A stretch of DNA of 13,687 bases from Desulfobacteraceae bacterium (lineage in GTDB: Bacteria > Desulfobacterota > Desulfobacteria > Desulfobacterales > Desulfosarcinaceae): NCBI GenBank assembly GCA_027025615.1, contig JALVQM010000291.1:1-13687 (forward strand). The letters are read 5' to 3'. The position numbers were made by a program, and so were the translations under genes. Numbering within the stretch: the first letter of the stretch is position 1; each line of letters opens with the position of its first letter. Positions 6,980 to 13,687 of the stretch are shown piece after piece. The notes beneath the pieces are model-generated. The model searched no databases, had not been told where the DNA came from, and saw only the letters and a program-made list of their open reading frames with translations.

Positions 6980-7384
6980 CTAGTCCGATAAATTCTTTTT
7001 GAGTTTTTTTTCTATCTCGGCAAAAAGATCCTGTTTTTTCTTTTCTTGCTGTTGCTTGAGAGTTTCAATTTCCGTATTTATCTGGCGGCGCTTGGCATGG
7101 AATTTCTCCAATTCCTTTTCAAGGCCTGCAGTATTGCTCGTGCGTGGCAGTTGCTCCAGTGCAAGATGATCATTGATTGCCAGGCGGAGTTCACTGCCAC
7201 TTTTAATTTCACCTACTATTCCAAGCTCAATCAGCCGTCGGCTGATTCGACCGGCTTGTTCCAGAGCCAGGCCAATCATTGAAGCCACTTGTTCAACAGT
7301 GGGCGGTACCTTGTTAAGATGCTCAAGAACCCTGATGGCGGCAACAAAAAGATGCCCGCTCTGGTAAAGGCTGATACCAGTCAT
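6980..7384 (-). CDS. Winged-helix DNA-binding-like protein with C-terminal coiled coil
   Basis: The 134-residue protein has two parts. Residues ~8-71 fit a winged helix-turn-helix: a first helix (LFVAAIRVLEHLN), PPTVEQVASMIGLALEQAGRISRRLIELG as the helix-turn-helix pair, and a short beta wing (GEIKSGSELRLAI). Residues ~86-131 form a highly charged, Lys/Glu/Gln-rich heptad-like coiled coil. I do not recognise a named family; it resembles small conserved hypothetical proteins of Desulfobacterota. A DNA-binding or scaffolding role is inferred only from the fold. The ATG at 7384 has a strong TGGAGAAAG Shine-Dalgarno sequence 5 nt upstream. The stop is 28 nt before the prepilin-LamG gene on the same strand, so the two are probably co-transcribed. 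It diverges from eno across a 304-nt intergenic region. Confidence 0.75.
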   Translation of the reverse strand: MTGISLYQSGHLFVAAIRVLEHLNKVPPTVEQVASMIGLALEQAGRISRRLIELGIVGEIKSGSELRLAINDHLALEQLPRTSNTAGLEKELEKFHAKRRQINTEIETLKQQQEKKKQDLFAEIEKKLKKNLSD

Positions 7385-7451
7385 TTATCTTTCTCCATAA
7401 TGATTTATCGGCTAAAAGGGGTATAACTTTAATTTCAGTCAATCCGGCGAC

Positions 7452-7480
7452 TTGACAGCTCTATATCAGAAGAGTAACAT
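7452..7480 (+). promoter_or_regulatory. Sigma-70-type promoter upstream of eno
   Basis: A perfect TTGACA (-35) at 7452-7457 is followed, after a 17-bp spacer, by TAACAT (-10, four of six consensus bases) at 7475-7480, pointing toward eno. It would leave a leader of about 200 nt before the eno start. I saw no riboswitch-like fold or convincing leader peptide in that leader. The rest of the 7385-7688 intergenic stretch holds nothing else I can support, and no clear promoter for the divergent winged-helix gene was found. Confidence 0.45.
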
Positions 7481-7673
7481 GACCGAAATGATTGTCAAGC
7501 GTTTCGGCAAGTTGCTGAATTTTCGAAATCTAGTTCCACTTGGTCTTGACTGATTGTGGTTATGCCGCCTTGACGGTTTCTGATGGATTCCAGGGCACAG
7601 AAGCCTGTATTGAAGCGTATCAACTCCTGCGATACGCAAAAAGGTATCGGGCTATTTGCAATAACATTACGGC

Positions 7674-7691
7674 ATGGGGGGGGATAGGATG
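7674..7691 (+). promoter_or_regulatory. eno ribosome-binding site with G8 homopolymer and overlapping upstream ATG
   Basis: A run of eight G (7676-7683) lies just before the eno start and, with the following ATAGG, forms its purine-rich ribosome-binding site. An ATG at 7674-7676 overlaps the G run and is in frame with eno (M-G-G-D-R-M-T-E). The second ATG at 7689 is taken as the true start because enolases conventionally begin MTEIIDVKGREILDSRGNP and the G run gives it a Shine-Dalgarno-like site. Confidence 0.6.
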
Positions 7692-8966
7692 ACCGAGATA
7701 ATTGATGTAAAGGGAAGAGAGATACTCGATTCAAGGGGCAACCCTACCGTTGAAGTAGACGTAACCCTGGCCTGCGGAGCAGTTGGGCGGGCCGCGGTTC
7801 CTTCCGGGGCGTCCACGGGAACCCGAGAAGCTCTGGAGCTGCGTAATAAACGAGCTAAGCGATATGGTGGCAAGGGTGTTGCCACGGCGGTGAAAAACGT
7901 AAATACTACCATCGCCACGGCAGTAATCGGCATGGACGCAGCAGATCAGATGGCTCTTGACAAGGCCATGATAGAACTTGACGGTACTGTCAACAAGGCA
8001 AAGCTGGGGGCCAATGCAATTCTTGGTGTATCCATGGCCGCCGCCCGGGCTGCAGCCCAGGCCTACGGTTTGCCGCTTTTTCGCTATCTTGGGGGGATAA
8101 ATGCCCGCAGCTTGCCGGTGCCTTTGATGAATGTTGTCAATGGCGGGGCCCACGCAGGCAACAACCTTGATATTCAGGAGTTCATGATCGTGCCTTTTGG
8201 GGCCAAGTCAATTGCCCAAGCGGTGCAAATGGGAGCTGAAACATTCCATGCCCTTAAAAAGATTTTGTCAGCAAGAGGGCTAAATACAGCCGTGGGTGAT
8301 GAGGGCGGCTTTGCACCTGATCTTGAATCCAATGAAGAGGCAGTAATCCTTATAATTGAAGCCATAGAGACAGCCGGGTATACCCCAGGCAAGGATATCG
8401 GCCTTGCTTTGGATGCTGCTGCCAGTGAATTTTTCAGCAAAGGCCGGTATAATCTGAAATCGGAAAACCGTAGACTGACCGCAGAACAGATGGTGGATTA
8501 CTACGAACAATTGATTGACAAGTATCCTATTGTTTCAGTTGAAGACGGGTTGGCAGAGCAGGATTGGAAAGGTTGGGCGATGATGACCGAAAGATTGGAA
8601 GATACCATCCAGATCGTGGGTGACGATATCTTCGTCACCAATCCCAAGATTTTTTCCAAGGGAATAGACGAAGGAATCGCCAACTCCATTTTGATCAAGC
8701 TCAACCAGATCGGAACCGTAACCGAAACCCTGGATACGATTGAGATGGCTCGCCAGGCAGGCTATACAACTGTTGTCTCACACCGTTCCGGTGAAACCGA
8801 AGATACTTTTATTGCTGACCTGGTGGTGGCAGTCAACGGGGGGCAAATCAAAACAGGTTCCATGTCTCGGACTGACAGAATAGCAAAATACAACCAGCTG
8901 ATTCGTATTGAAGAAGTGCTTGGGACCGGGGCCAGGTTCTCGGAAGAGATTTTCATTGCCCATTAA
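7689..8966 (+). CDS. eno: Enolase (phosphopyruvate hydratase)
   Basis: This 425-residue cytosolic glycolytic enzyme interconverts 2-phosphoglycerate and phosphoenolpyruvate. It is full length and colinear with bacterial enolases. The N-terminal SRGNPTVEVDV segment (15-25) and the mobile loop SGASTGTREALELR (39-52) are intact. Magnesium ligands are D242, E285 (SVEDGLAEQDW) and D312 (GDD). Catalytic residues are E205 (GDEGGFAP) and K337 (KLNQIGT), with H365 and the SHRSGETEDTFIADL signature (364-378). All key residues are present. In bacteria it can also be part of the RNA degradosome, but nothing here speaks to that. It has its own promoter about 200 nt upstream and is followed 115 nt later by the LolA-like gene on the same strand, with an inverted repeat between. 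Confidence 0.98.
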   Translation: MTEIIDVKGREILDSRGNPTVEVDVTLACGAVGRAAVPSGASTGTREALELRNKRAKRYGGKGVATAVKNVNTTIATAVIGMDAADQMALDKAMIELDGTVNKAKLGANAILGVSMAAARAAAQAYGLPLFRYLGGINARSLPVPLMNVVNGGAHAGNNLDIQEFMIVPFGAKSIAQAVQMGAETFHALKKILSARGLNTAVGDEGGFAPDLESNEEAVILIIEAIETAGYTPGKDIGLALDAAASEFFSKGRYNLKSENRRLTAEQMVDYYEQLIDKYPIVSVEDGLAEQDWKGWAMMTERLEDTIQIVGDDIFVTNPKIFSKGIDEGIANSILIKLNQIGTVTETLDTIEMARQAGYTTVVSHRSGETEDTFIADLVVAVNGGQIKTGSMSRTDRIAKYNQLIRIEEVLGTGARFSEEIFIAH

Positions 8967-9020
8967 TGTGATGTTGGGAAACGTGGACGGCAAAAACAAC
9001 CTGTAAAAGATTGTCGTTCC

Positions 9021-9058
9021 AAAAAACTTAAAGGCATTTATATTGGGGTAAGTTTTTT
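9021..9058 (+). terminator. Perfect 10-bp AT-rich inverted repeat ending in a T run (candidate terminator after eno)
   Basis: AAAAAACTTA at 9021-9030 and TAAGTTTTTT at 9049-9058 are exact reverse complements around an 18-nt loop, and the right arm ends in six T. The position, 54 nt after the eno stop and 24 nt before the next start, suits an intrinsic terminator or attenuator. The stem has only two G-C pairs and the loop is large, so termination would be weak. Because A and T runs sit on both arms, it could act on either strand. Confidence 0.35.
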
Positions 9059-9081
9059 CCTTTTTTGCGGTGGAGTTTCAA

Positions 9082-10071
9082 TTGGTTTCGAAAATTGGGC
9101 GTGGTTTGCGGATTTTACTTTTTTTTGTCATTGTCACGGCTTGCGGTGCCTTGCCGGCCTACTGCTATGTGCCTGAAGGGCCCCACCTGATAGCCCTGAT
9201 GGCCGATGTCCTGAGCGGTCCCAAGCGGTTACGGGTTGTCCAGCAGGTTCGCGAAAATGTTTTCCAGGCTCAATTGGCAGACGGCGCAAATTCCGACGAG
9301 GGTAAGCTGCATAATCCAGGTAATGTCCAGGAACATGAGTCGGCCGCTCAGGCCTCTGTCCGGCCTCTGTTTCTTCAACATCCCCTGGAGTGGAAAGAAA
9401 CCCTGAGTTTCATATTCCCGGACAGATTCCGCCGTGATGCCTGGATACAAGGGGTAAACCGGGTGGGGGTTATCAATGGCGAAAAAAAGATTCAAATCGA
9501 TGCCGGTTATATCCTGCAATGGCCGACGGACCGGTTTAACGCTTATATTGTGCCTTTATTGTACCGCCGGAGATTTTTAATTCAGCGCAAGCTGGCCGAA
9601 AGAGGAGTGGATTTCAACCTTAGCAGTTTGGGCAGATTTGATAATCAGCTGGTATACGTCATAGGAGATGTCTTTCCCGCCCGTTCAGGTCCCCAATTAT
9701 GGATCGACAAGCATAGTTTTTTGCCTTTGCGCTGGATTTTTCCTGACCGGTCAGGGCAACAAGAACAACAAGACAGCGGTGGACAAGATAATAGCTTTGA
9801 GATCGTATACAAAGGCTGGAAAAAACAGGGTGGGGCTTGGTATCCGGATTTAATAGAATTCTACCAGGGCCAACGCATGGTGCGCGCTATCCAGGTGATT
9901 GACATTTTGCCGGATGCTGATTTTTCGGAAGCTATTTTCGACCTGGACTATCTCGAAACGGTTTATAAGCGTCGTGAGACAGAAGATATACAAAAAAGCG
10001 GAAGTGAAGACCAAGACATGGAAGAGGTTCAGAAAGCTATAAATTCGTTTCACAATAAATTTAAAGATTGA
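9082..10071 (+). CDS. Secreted LolA-like (outer-membrane lipoprotein-sorting fold) protein
   Basis: The protein has an N-terminal export signal: basic IGRGLR, a hydrophobic ILLFFVIVTA core, and then CGALPAYC before the mature-looking start YVPEGPHLIALM. Cleavage by signal peptidase I near AYC|YV is favoured; a VTAC lipobox-like alternative exists. The body (~300 residues) has the strand pattern of the LolA/LolB-like fold (COG2834-like): VYVIGDV...GPQLWIDKHSFLPLRW, then FEIVYKGWKKQGGAWYPDLIEFYQGQ and a late FDLDYLE. A charged tail follows. The role is likely periplasmic, in binding or moving a lipid or lipoprotein; no partner is visible. The TTG at 9082 is preferred because GGTGGAG sits 6 nt upstream; a GTG at 9070 would add four residues but lacks a ribosome-binding site. 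The gene lies between eno and pyrG on the same strand, with 98 nt to pyrG. Confidence 0.75.
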   Translation: MVSKIGRGLRILLFFVIVTACGALPAYCYVPEGPHLIALMADVLSGPKRLRVVQQVRENVFQAQLADGANSDEGKLHNPGNVQEHESAAQASVRPLFLQHPLEWKETLSFIFPDRFRRDAWIQGVNRVGVINGEKKIQIDAGYILQWPTDRFNAYIVPLLYRRRFLIQRKLAERGVDFNLSSLGRFDNQLVYVIGDVFPARSGPQLWIDKHSFLPLRWIFPDRSGQQEQQDSGGQDNSFEIVYKGWKKQGGAWYPDLIEFYQGQRMVRAIQVIDILPDADFSEAIFDLDYLETVYKRRETEDIQKSGSEDQDMEEVQKAINSFHNKFKD

Positions 10072-10169
10072 AACAGATCTATAAACAGTCTTTTCACCAC
10101 GGATTCTTTATGCTATCAACCCAGCCGGATACAAAAGTTGGTTGGACCCTGCAATAAGGAAGAGGATAG

Positions 10170-11822
10170 ATGGGTAAAAACGCCAAGTTCATTTTCATCA
10201 CCGGGGGAGTGCTTTCTTCATTGGGAAAAGGGCTGGCTTCTGCAGCCATCGGTGCCTTGCTGGAAAGCAGAGGATTGACGGTAACTATCCAGAAGCTGGA
10301 TCCGTATATAAACGTTGATCCGGGAACCATGAATCCGTTTCAACACGGAGAAGTTTTCGTAACTGACGATGGTGCCGAAACAGACCTGGACCTGGGACAT
10401 TATGAACGTTTTACCCATGCAAGACTGGGAAAAGACAACAACTTTACTACGGGCAAAATATATCATTCCGTTATCACCAAGGAACGCCGGGGTGAATACC
10501 TGGGAGGGACTGTCCAGGTGATTCCCCACATTACAGACGAGATAAAAAACAGCATTAAGCTGGTTTCGAAAGATGTGGATATTGTTATCGTTGAAATCGG
10601 CGGTACTATTGGCGATATTGAGAGCCTTCCGTTTCTGGAAGCCATTCGCCAGTTTCGAGCCGATGCCGGCAAGGAAAACGTGATTTACATTCATCTGACC
10701 CTTGTACCCTATATTGGTACTGCCGGTGAGCTGAAAACCAAGCCTACCCAGCACAGCGTCAAGGAACTGCGCAGCATCGGTATCCAGCCGGACATCCTTC
10801 TTTGCAGGACAGACCGTTACCTGTCCGACGATATCAAGGCCAAGATCGCCCTGTTTTGCAACGTGGGTACCGATGCAGTCATAACCGCCAAGGATGTTGA
10901 TTGTATTTACGAGGTGCCCCTAATCTTCCATAGTGAGGGGCTGGACAACAAGATCGTGGAACTGCTCAACATATGGACCCGTACTCCACGGCTGGAAAAC
11001 TGGGAAGAGCTTTGCCGGCAGATCAAGTCACCCGAATACCAGGTGACCATCGCCATTGTAGGCAAGTACGTTGATTTGACAGAATCCTATAAGAGCCTCA
11101 ATGAGGCCCTTAGCCATGGGGGCCTTCCTCACAAGTGCAAGGTCAACCTCAAGTTTGTGGATTCAGAGACCATAACACCGGAAAATTGCTCCCGGATACT
11201 GGACGATGTCGATGGAATTCTGGTACCGGGCGGTTTTGGTTCCCGGGGCATTGAGGGCAAGATTTGCGCGGCCGGTTTTGCCCGTGAGAACAAAATTCCC
11301 TATTTTGGAATTTGCCTTGGAATGCATATTGCCGTGGTGGAGTTTGCCCGCAATGTAGCCGGCCTCCAAGGGGCCCATAGCTCGGAAATGGATCCTGACA
11401 CCCCATATCCAGTCATATACCTGATGACCGAATGGTTCGACGATCGGACCCAGACGGTTCAAAAACGCAGCGTCGATACCGACAAAGGCGGCACCATGCG
11501 CCTGGGGGCCTATCCTTGTCGCCTGGAGCCCGACACTCTGGCTCATGCAGCTTACGGGATAGATGAAATATCCGAACGTCACCGTCACCGGTACGAATTC
11601 AACAACGAGCTGCGTGAAAAGCTTGAAGCCAGTGGCCTTGTGGTCAGTGGCATTTCTCCTTCAGGCGATCTGGTTGAAATAGTAGAAGTAAAAGATCATC
11701 CCTGGTATCTTGGTTGCCAGTTTCATCCGGAATTCAAATCGCGCCCCATGAATCCCCATCCCCTGTTCAGGGAATTTATCAAGGCAGCCCTCGATTACAG
11801 TGGATTTCGTAAACTCGAGTAA
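10170..11822 (+). CDS. pyrG: CTP synthase (glutamine-hydrolysing)
   Basis: A 550-residue cytosolic enzyme makes CTP from UTP, ATP and glutamine. The N-terminal amidoligase domain carries the P-loop GGVLSSLGKG (12-21), KLDPYINVDPGTMNP (42-56) and DDGAETDLDLGHYERF (66-81). D74 and E142 match the magnesium ligands D72 and E140 of the E. coli enzyme. The C-terminal class I glutamine amidotransferase domain has the nucleophile C382 in FGICLGMH and the H519/E521 pair in QFHPEFKSRP. All are intact and the length is normal. The ATG is preceded by GGAAGAGG with a short spacer. It converges on the class II aldolase gene. No attenuator-like C-rich run typical of some Gram-positive pyrG leaders is present. 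Confidence 0.98.
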   Translation: MGKNAKFIFITGGVLSSLGKGLASAAIGALLESRGLTVTIQKLDPYINVDPGTMNPFQHGEVFVTDDGAETDLDLGHYERFTHARLGKDNNFTTGKIYHSVITKERRGEYLGGTVQVIPHITDEIKNSIKLVSKDVDIVIVEIGGTIGDIESLPFLEAIRQFRADAGKENVIYIHLTLVPYIGTAGELKTKPTQHSVKELRSIGIQPDILLCRTDRYLSDDIKAKIALFCNVGTDAVITAKDVDCIYEVPLIFHSEGLDNKIVELLNIWTRTPRLENWEELCRQIKSPEYQVTIAIVGKYVDLTESYKSLNEALSHGGLPHKCKVNLKFVDSETITPENCSRILDDVDGILVPGGFGSRGIEGKICAAGFARENKIPYFGICLGMHIAVVEFARNVAGLQGAHSSEMDPDTPYPVIYLMTEWFDDRTQTVQKRSVDTDKGGTMRLGAYPCRLEPDTLAHAAYGIDEISERHRHRYEFNNELREKLEASGLVVSGISPSGDLVEIVEVKDHPWYLGCQFHPEFKSRPMNPHPLFREFIKAALDYSGFRKLE

Positions 11823-11851
11823 ATCTTTTGCTTGACGGTTGGGCACCAAAC

Positions 11852-11869
11852 ACCGGCGTTCAGGCCGGT
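11852..11869. terminator. Small GC-rich hairpin between convergent pyrG and aldolase genes
   Basis: ACCGGC (11852-11857) pairs with GCCGGT (11864-11869) around the loop GTTCAG, 30 nt after the pyrG stop. There is no T run on either side, so it is at best a weak or Rho-assisted end signal. It is the only stem I found in the 130-nt space between the two converging genes. Confidence 0.3.
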
Positions 11870-11952
11870 TTGCAAACAATTATTCTGCAGGCAAGTGTCG
11901 TTACTGCCCATCAATCCTTTTTGAAATAGCTTTTCCTATCCATACAGTAAGA

Positions 11953-12582
11953 TTATCGACCGTAGGTTTTGAATTTCTGACGGGCTTGCTGTATCTGGCT
12001 CCGGTCGAGCAGCTTTGGTTTGCCGATTGCCAGACACTGGCAGTAGAGGCGGGCCACAAATTCTACCTGTTGGGCCAGATTGAAAGCGGCAGCAAGGTTT
12101 TTGCCGACAGTTACCAGTCCATGGTTTGCCAACAGAGCCGCGTCGGATTCGGTCATAACCCCGGAGACTTTTTCTGCCAGTTCGGCTGTACCGAAAAGAG
12201 CGTATGGCGCCAGGGGAATCTTCTCGCCTGCAAGACCGACAAGGTAGTGGATGGCCGGGATTTCAAGGTGCAGGCAGGCGCAGGTAGTGGCGTATGTGGA
12301 ATGGGTGTGGACCACAGCCCCTATTTCAGGGCGGCTGCGGTACAAGGCCAGGTGCAGGAGTATCTCGCTAGATGGTTTGCCGCTGCCGACTTCAACCTTG
12401 CCTTCAGTGTCGATTCCAAGCACGTCGTCGGTCTTCATGGCATGGCATTCAATGCCGGTGGGACTTATCCAGATGAGCTTTTTTCCAGGGCATCTTGCGC
12501 TCAGGTTACCCCCAGAGCCTACAGTAAGCTCGGCCATTTTTTTCCCATATACAACCAGGGCCTTGCGGATATCGTCATGCAT
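11953..12582 (-). CDS. fucA: Class II aldolase, L-fuculose-phosphate aldolase-like
   Basis: The 209-residue zinc enzyme belongs to the class II aldolase/adducin family. Its phosphate-binding loop GSGGNLSAR (22-30) and SPTG (40-43) are present. The zinc ligands H92 and H94 (VVHTHSTYAT) and H154 (ANHGLV), and the catalytic E73 (PSSEILLH), fall at essentially the same positions as E73, H92, H94 and H155 of E. coli FucA. The reaction would split a ketose-1-phosphate into dihydroxyacetone phosphate and an aldehyde. Related enzymes act on ribulose-type or methylthioribulose phosphates, so the exact substrate is not fixed by sequence and no fucose genes are next to it. The ATG at 12582 follows the stop of the upstream large gene by 9 nt, implying one transcript. 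The Shine-Dalgarno sequence is weak (TTAGAGC). Confidence 0.85.
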   Translation of the reverse strand: MHDDIRKALVVYGKKMAELTVGSGGNLSARCPGKKLIWISPTGIECHAMKTDDVLGIDTEGKVEVGSGKPSSEILLHLALYRSRPEIGAVVHTHSTYATTCACLHLEIPAIHYLVGLAGEKIPLAPYALFGTAELAEKVSGVMTESDAALLANHGLVTVGKNLAAAFNLAQQVEFVARLYCQCLAIGKPKLLDRSQIQQARQKFKTYGR

Positions 12583-12591
12583 TTGTCTGCT

Positions 12592-13687
12592 CTAATCTGT
12601 TTTTTGTCTGCCGGCCCGGTCCACTATCTGCTCGGCCACTTTTTCTGCCGAGCGGCCGAACAATTCTTCCATGGGGATCCATTCCAGGTATTGATTCTGC
12701 CACGGGATACTGTTTTCCTGGACTATGTTCTTTATATGCTCGTATTTTCCACCTAAGGCCTTGATCTTGGCCTTAAGGTCCACTTCCTGTAGAAAGCCTA
12801 TGTTGAGCAGCAATAAAAGCTCTATCTGGTTGGCCCGGCCCGGATCGCTGGAAATGGCCGGTATAACCAGGATACTGCGGTCATCTTTGCGCCCCTTGCC
12901 GATATAGACATTGCCTCGGCGAACGATAATCCGTTTGGTGCCCTTGAGGACCGGGTCTGATTCCACCCGCGAAGGCAGTTTGCTCAAAACGCCTGCCTTG
13001 CGCACTATTGATATGGTGGTTTCATCGGTGGGTTCACCAAGCACGTTAAGCCCATCTATGCGGTAAAGGATTGCCCCTTTGATTTCAGCCACTATCCTTT
13101 GCACATTCTTGAGTACCAGGATGTTGGAAGTCGTCAGCTGTTCTGATCCGATCCCGTAGGCTGTCAGGGTATCGAAAAGAATGCCTTCCAACTTTTCAAC
13201 GATTCGGCTGGTGCCCACGGTGACCGTCTTGGCCTGATGCTTGATGGCATCCACTGGTCTGGCCATGGCCTTGATGGCTTTTGACAGCACTTCGAAGAAT
13301 TTGCCGACCATGTTGGTGGCGGTTCCCTTGAATCCAAAGTCTAGCTCAAAGTCGGTTACAGGTAACCGGCCGCTCAGGTATTTCATCAGCAGGGTCAGGT
13401 CATCGAACTGGGCAAAGCCTGCAGGCATTCGCCCGGCGGCGACCCTTTTTCGAAAACCGGTGTAGAACTGGGCGATTTTTTCACGGAAACTTTTTTCCAG
13501 AAGCACTTCATAAATATCCAGACCCTGGCGGTTGCAATCGGCGATTACATTTTCCACCTGACGTCGGAAAGAATCAAGGAAAGCTGATCCACTGTTTATG
13601 GCAAGTGCGGCATAGTAACCCCATAGATGGCCGGCCAGGGTATTTAGAATCGGTGCAAGGTGGGCGGCTGTGGTTGGAACATGAAAA
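12592..13687 (-). CDS. C-terminal part of a large GlmS/SIS-like protein (5' end outside window)
   Basis: The frame is open through the window edge; the GTG at 13557 is internal, because the codons above it continue with coherent protein (PTTAAHLAPILNTLAGHLWG, then YYAALAINSGS). About 364 residues are visible. The segments APILNTLAGHLWGYYAALAI, DFELDFGFKGTATNMVGKFF and PVDAIKHQAKTVTVGTSR remind me of the extended C-terminal region of large glucosamine-6-phosphate-synthase-like/SIS proteins. That assignment is from memory of the family and is tentative; no catalytic N-terminal amidotransferase or complete SIS motif is in the window. Residues further on (ILVIPAISSDPGRANQIELL) are predicted alpha/beta and soluble. 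It lies 9 nt upstream of the class II aldolase and is probably co-transcribed, which would fit a sugar-phosphate role. Confidence 0.6.
   Translation of the reverse strand, partial: FHVPTTAAHLAPILNTLAGHLWGYYAALAINSGSAFLDSFRRQVENVIADCNRQGLDIYEVLLEKSFREKIAQFYTGFRKRVAAGRMPAGFAQFDDLTLLMKYLSGRLPVTDFELDFGFKGTATNMVGKFFEVLSKAIKAMARPVDAIKHQAKTVTVGTSRIVEKLEGILFDTLTAYGIGSEQLTTSNILVLKNVQRIVAEIKGAILYRIDGLNVLGEPTDETTISIVRKAGVLSKLPSRVESDPVLKGTKRIIVRRGNVYIGKGRKDDRSILVIPAISSDPGRANQIELLLLLNIGFLQEVDLKAKIKALGGKYEHIKNIVQENSIPWQNQYLEWIPMEELFGRSAEKVAEQIVDRAGRQKTD

Noticed and set aside
7479..7553. 24-codon ORF in the eno leader whose first 16 bases resemble the eno start (14 of 16 identical)
   Set aside because: Its ATG would lie at or before the transcription start of the proposed promoter, and the similarity is too short to claim a duplicated start.
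11839..12756. 305-codon plus-strand frame overlapping the aldolase
   Set aside because: It is antisense to the class II aldolase and the 3' end of the GlmS-like gene, and its translation has no recognisable domain while the minus strand keeps all catalytic residues.
12592..13557. Treating the GTG at 13557 as the start of a 321-residue protein
   Set aside because: The same frame stays open to the window edge with protein-like sequence continuing upstream, so the gene is partial.

Overview
The window looks like a chromosomal segment of a Gram-negative bacterium, most likely a deltaproteobacterium (Desulfobacterota). This is judged from the character of the enolase, CTP synthase, LolA-like and GlmS-like proteins and from the mid-range base composition; it is an inference, since no rRNA or other decisive marker is present.

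Region 1 (1-4097) is a surface-polysaccharide locus in partial decay. It holds the 3' end of a GT4 glycosyltransferase (+), an intact UDP-glucuronate decarboxylase (-), a degenerate GT2 of the dolichyl-phosphate-mannose-synthase type (-), a tiny remnant that looks like the two ends of a membrane sugar transferase (-), a gene-free scar, a GT4 N-terminal fragment that has lost its expected start codon (+), and an intact O-antigen ligase/polymerase-type membrane protein (+). Together these describe a former machine for making, decorating with UDP-xylose, and polymerising or ligating a glycan. Several of its glycosyltransferases are now broken, while the sugar-nucleotide gene and the ligase gene remain intact.

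Region 2 (4141-7384, minus strand) is a two-gene unit. A small winged-helix/coiled-coil protein is followed 28 nt later by a 936-residue protein. That protein starts with a perfect type IV prepilin/pseudopilin signal, has an Ig-like middle and ends with two LamG-type (concanavalin-like) domains. It looks like a pilus- or pseudopilus-borne adhesin and is the most unusual gene in the window.

Region 3 (7452-11822, plus strand) is a housekeeping block: a strong sigma-70-like promoter, enolase (eno), a secreted LolA-like protein and CTP synthase (pyrG). A 10-bp perfect AT-rich inverted repeat lies between eno and the LolA-like gene.

Region 4 (11953-13687, minus strand, convergent with pyrG) has the 3' part of a large protein resembling the C-terminal region of GlmS-like/SIS proteins. 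It is followed 9 nt later by a class II aldolase with the full set of L-fuculose-phosphate aldolase metal and catalytic residues. No tRNA, rRNA, CRISPR array, insertion sequence or phage gene was seen.
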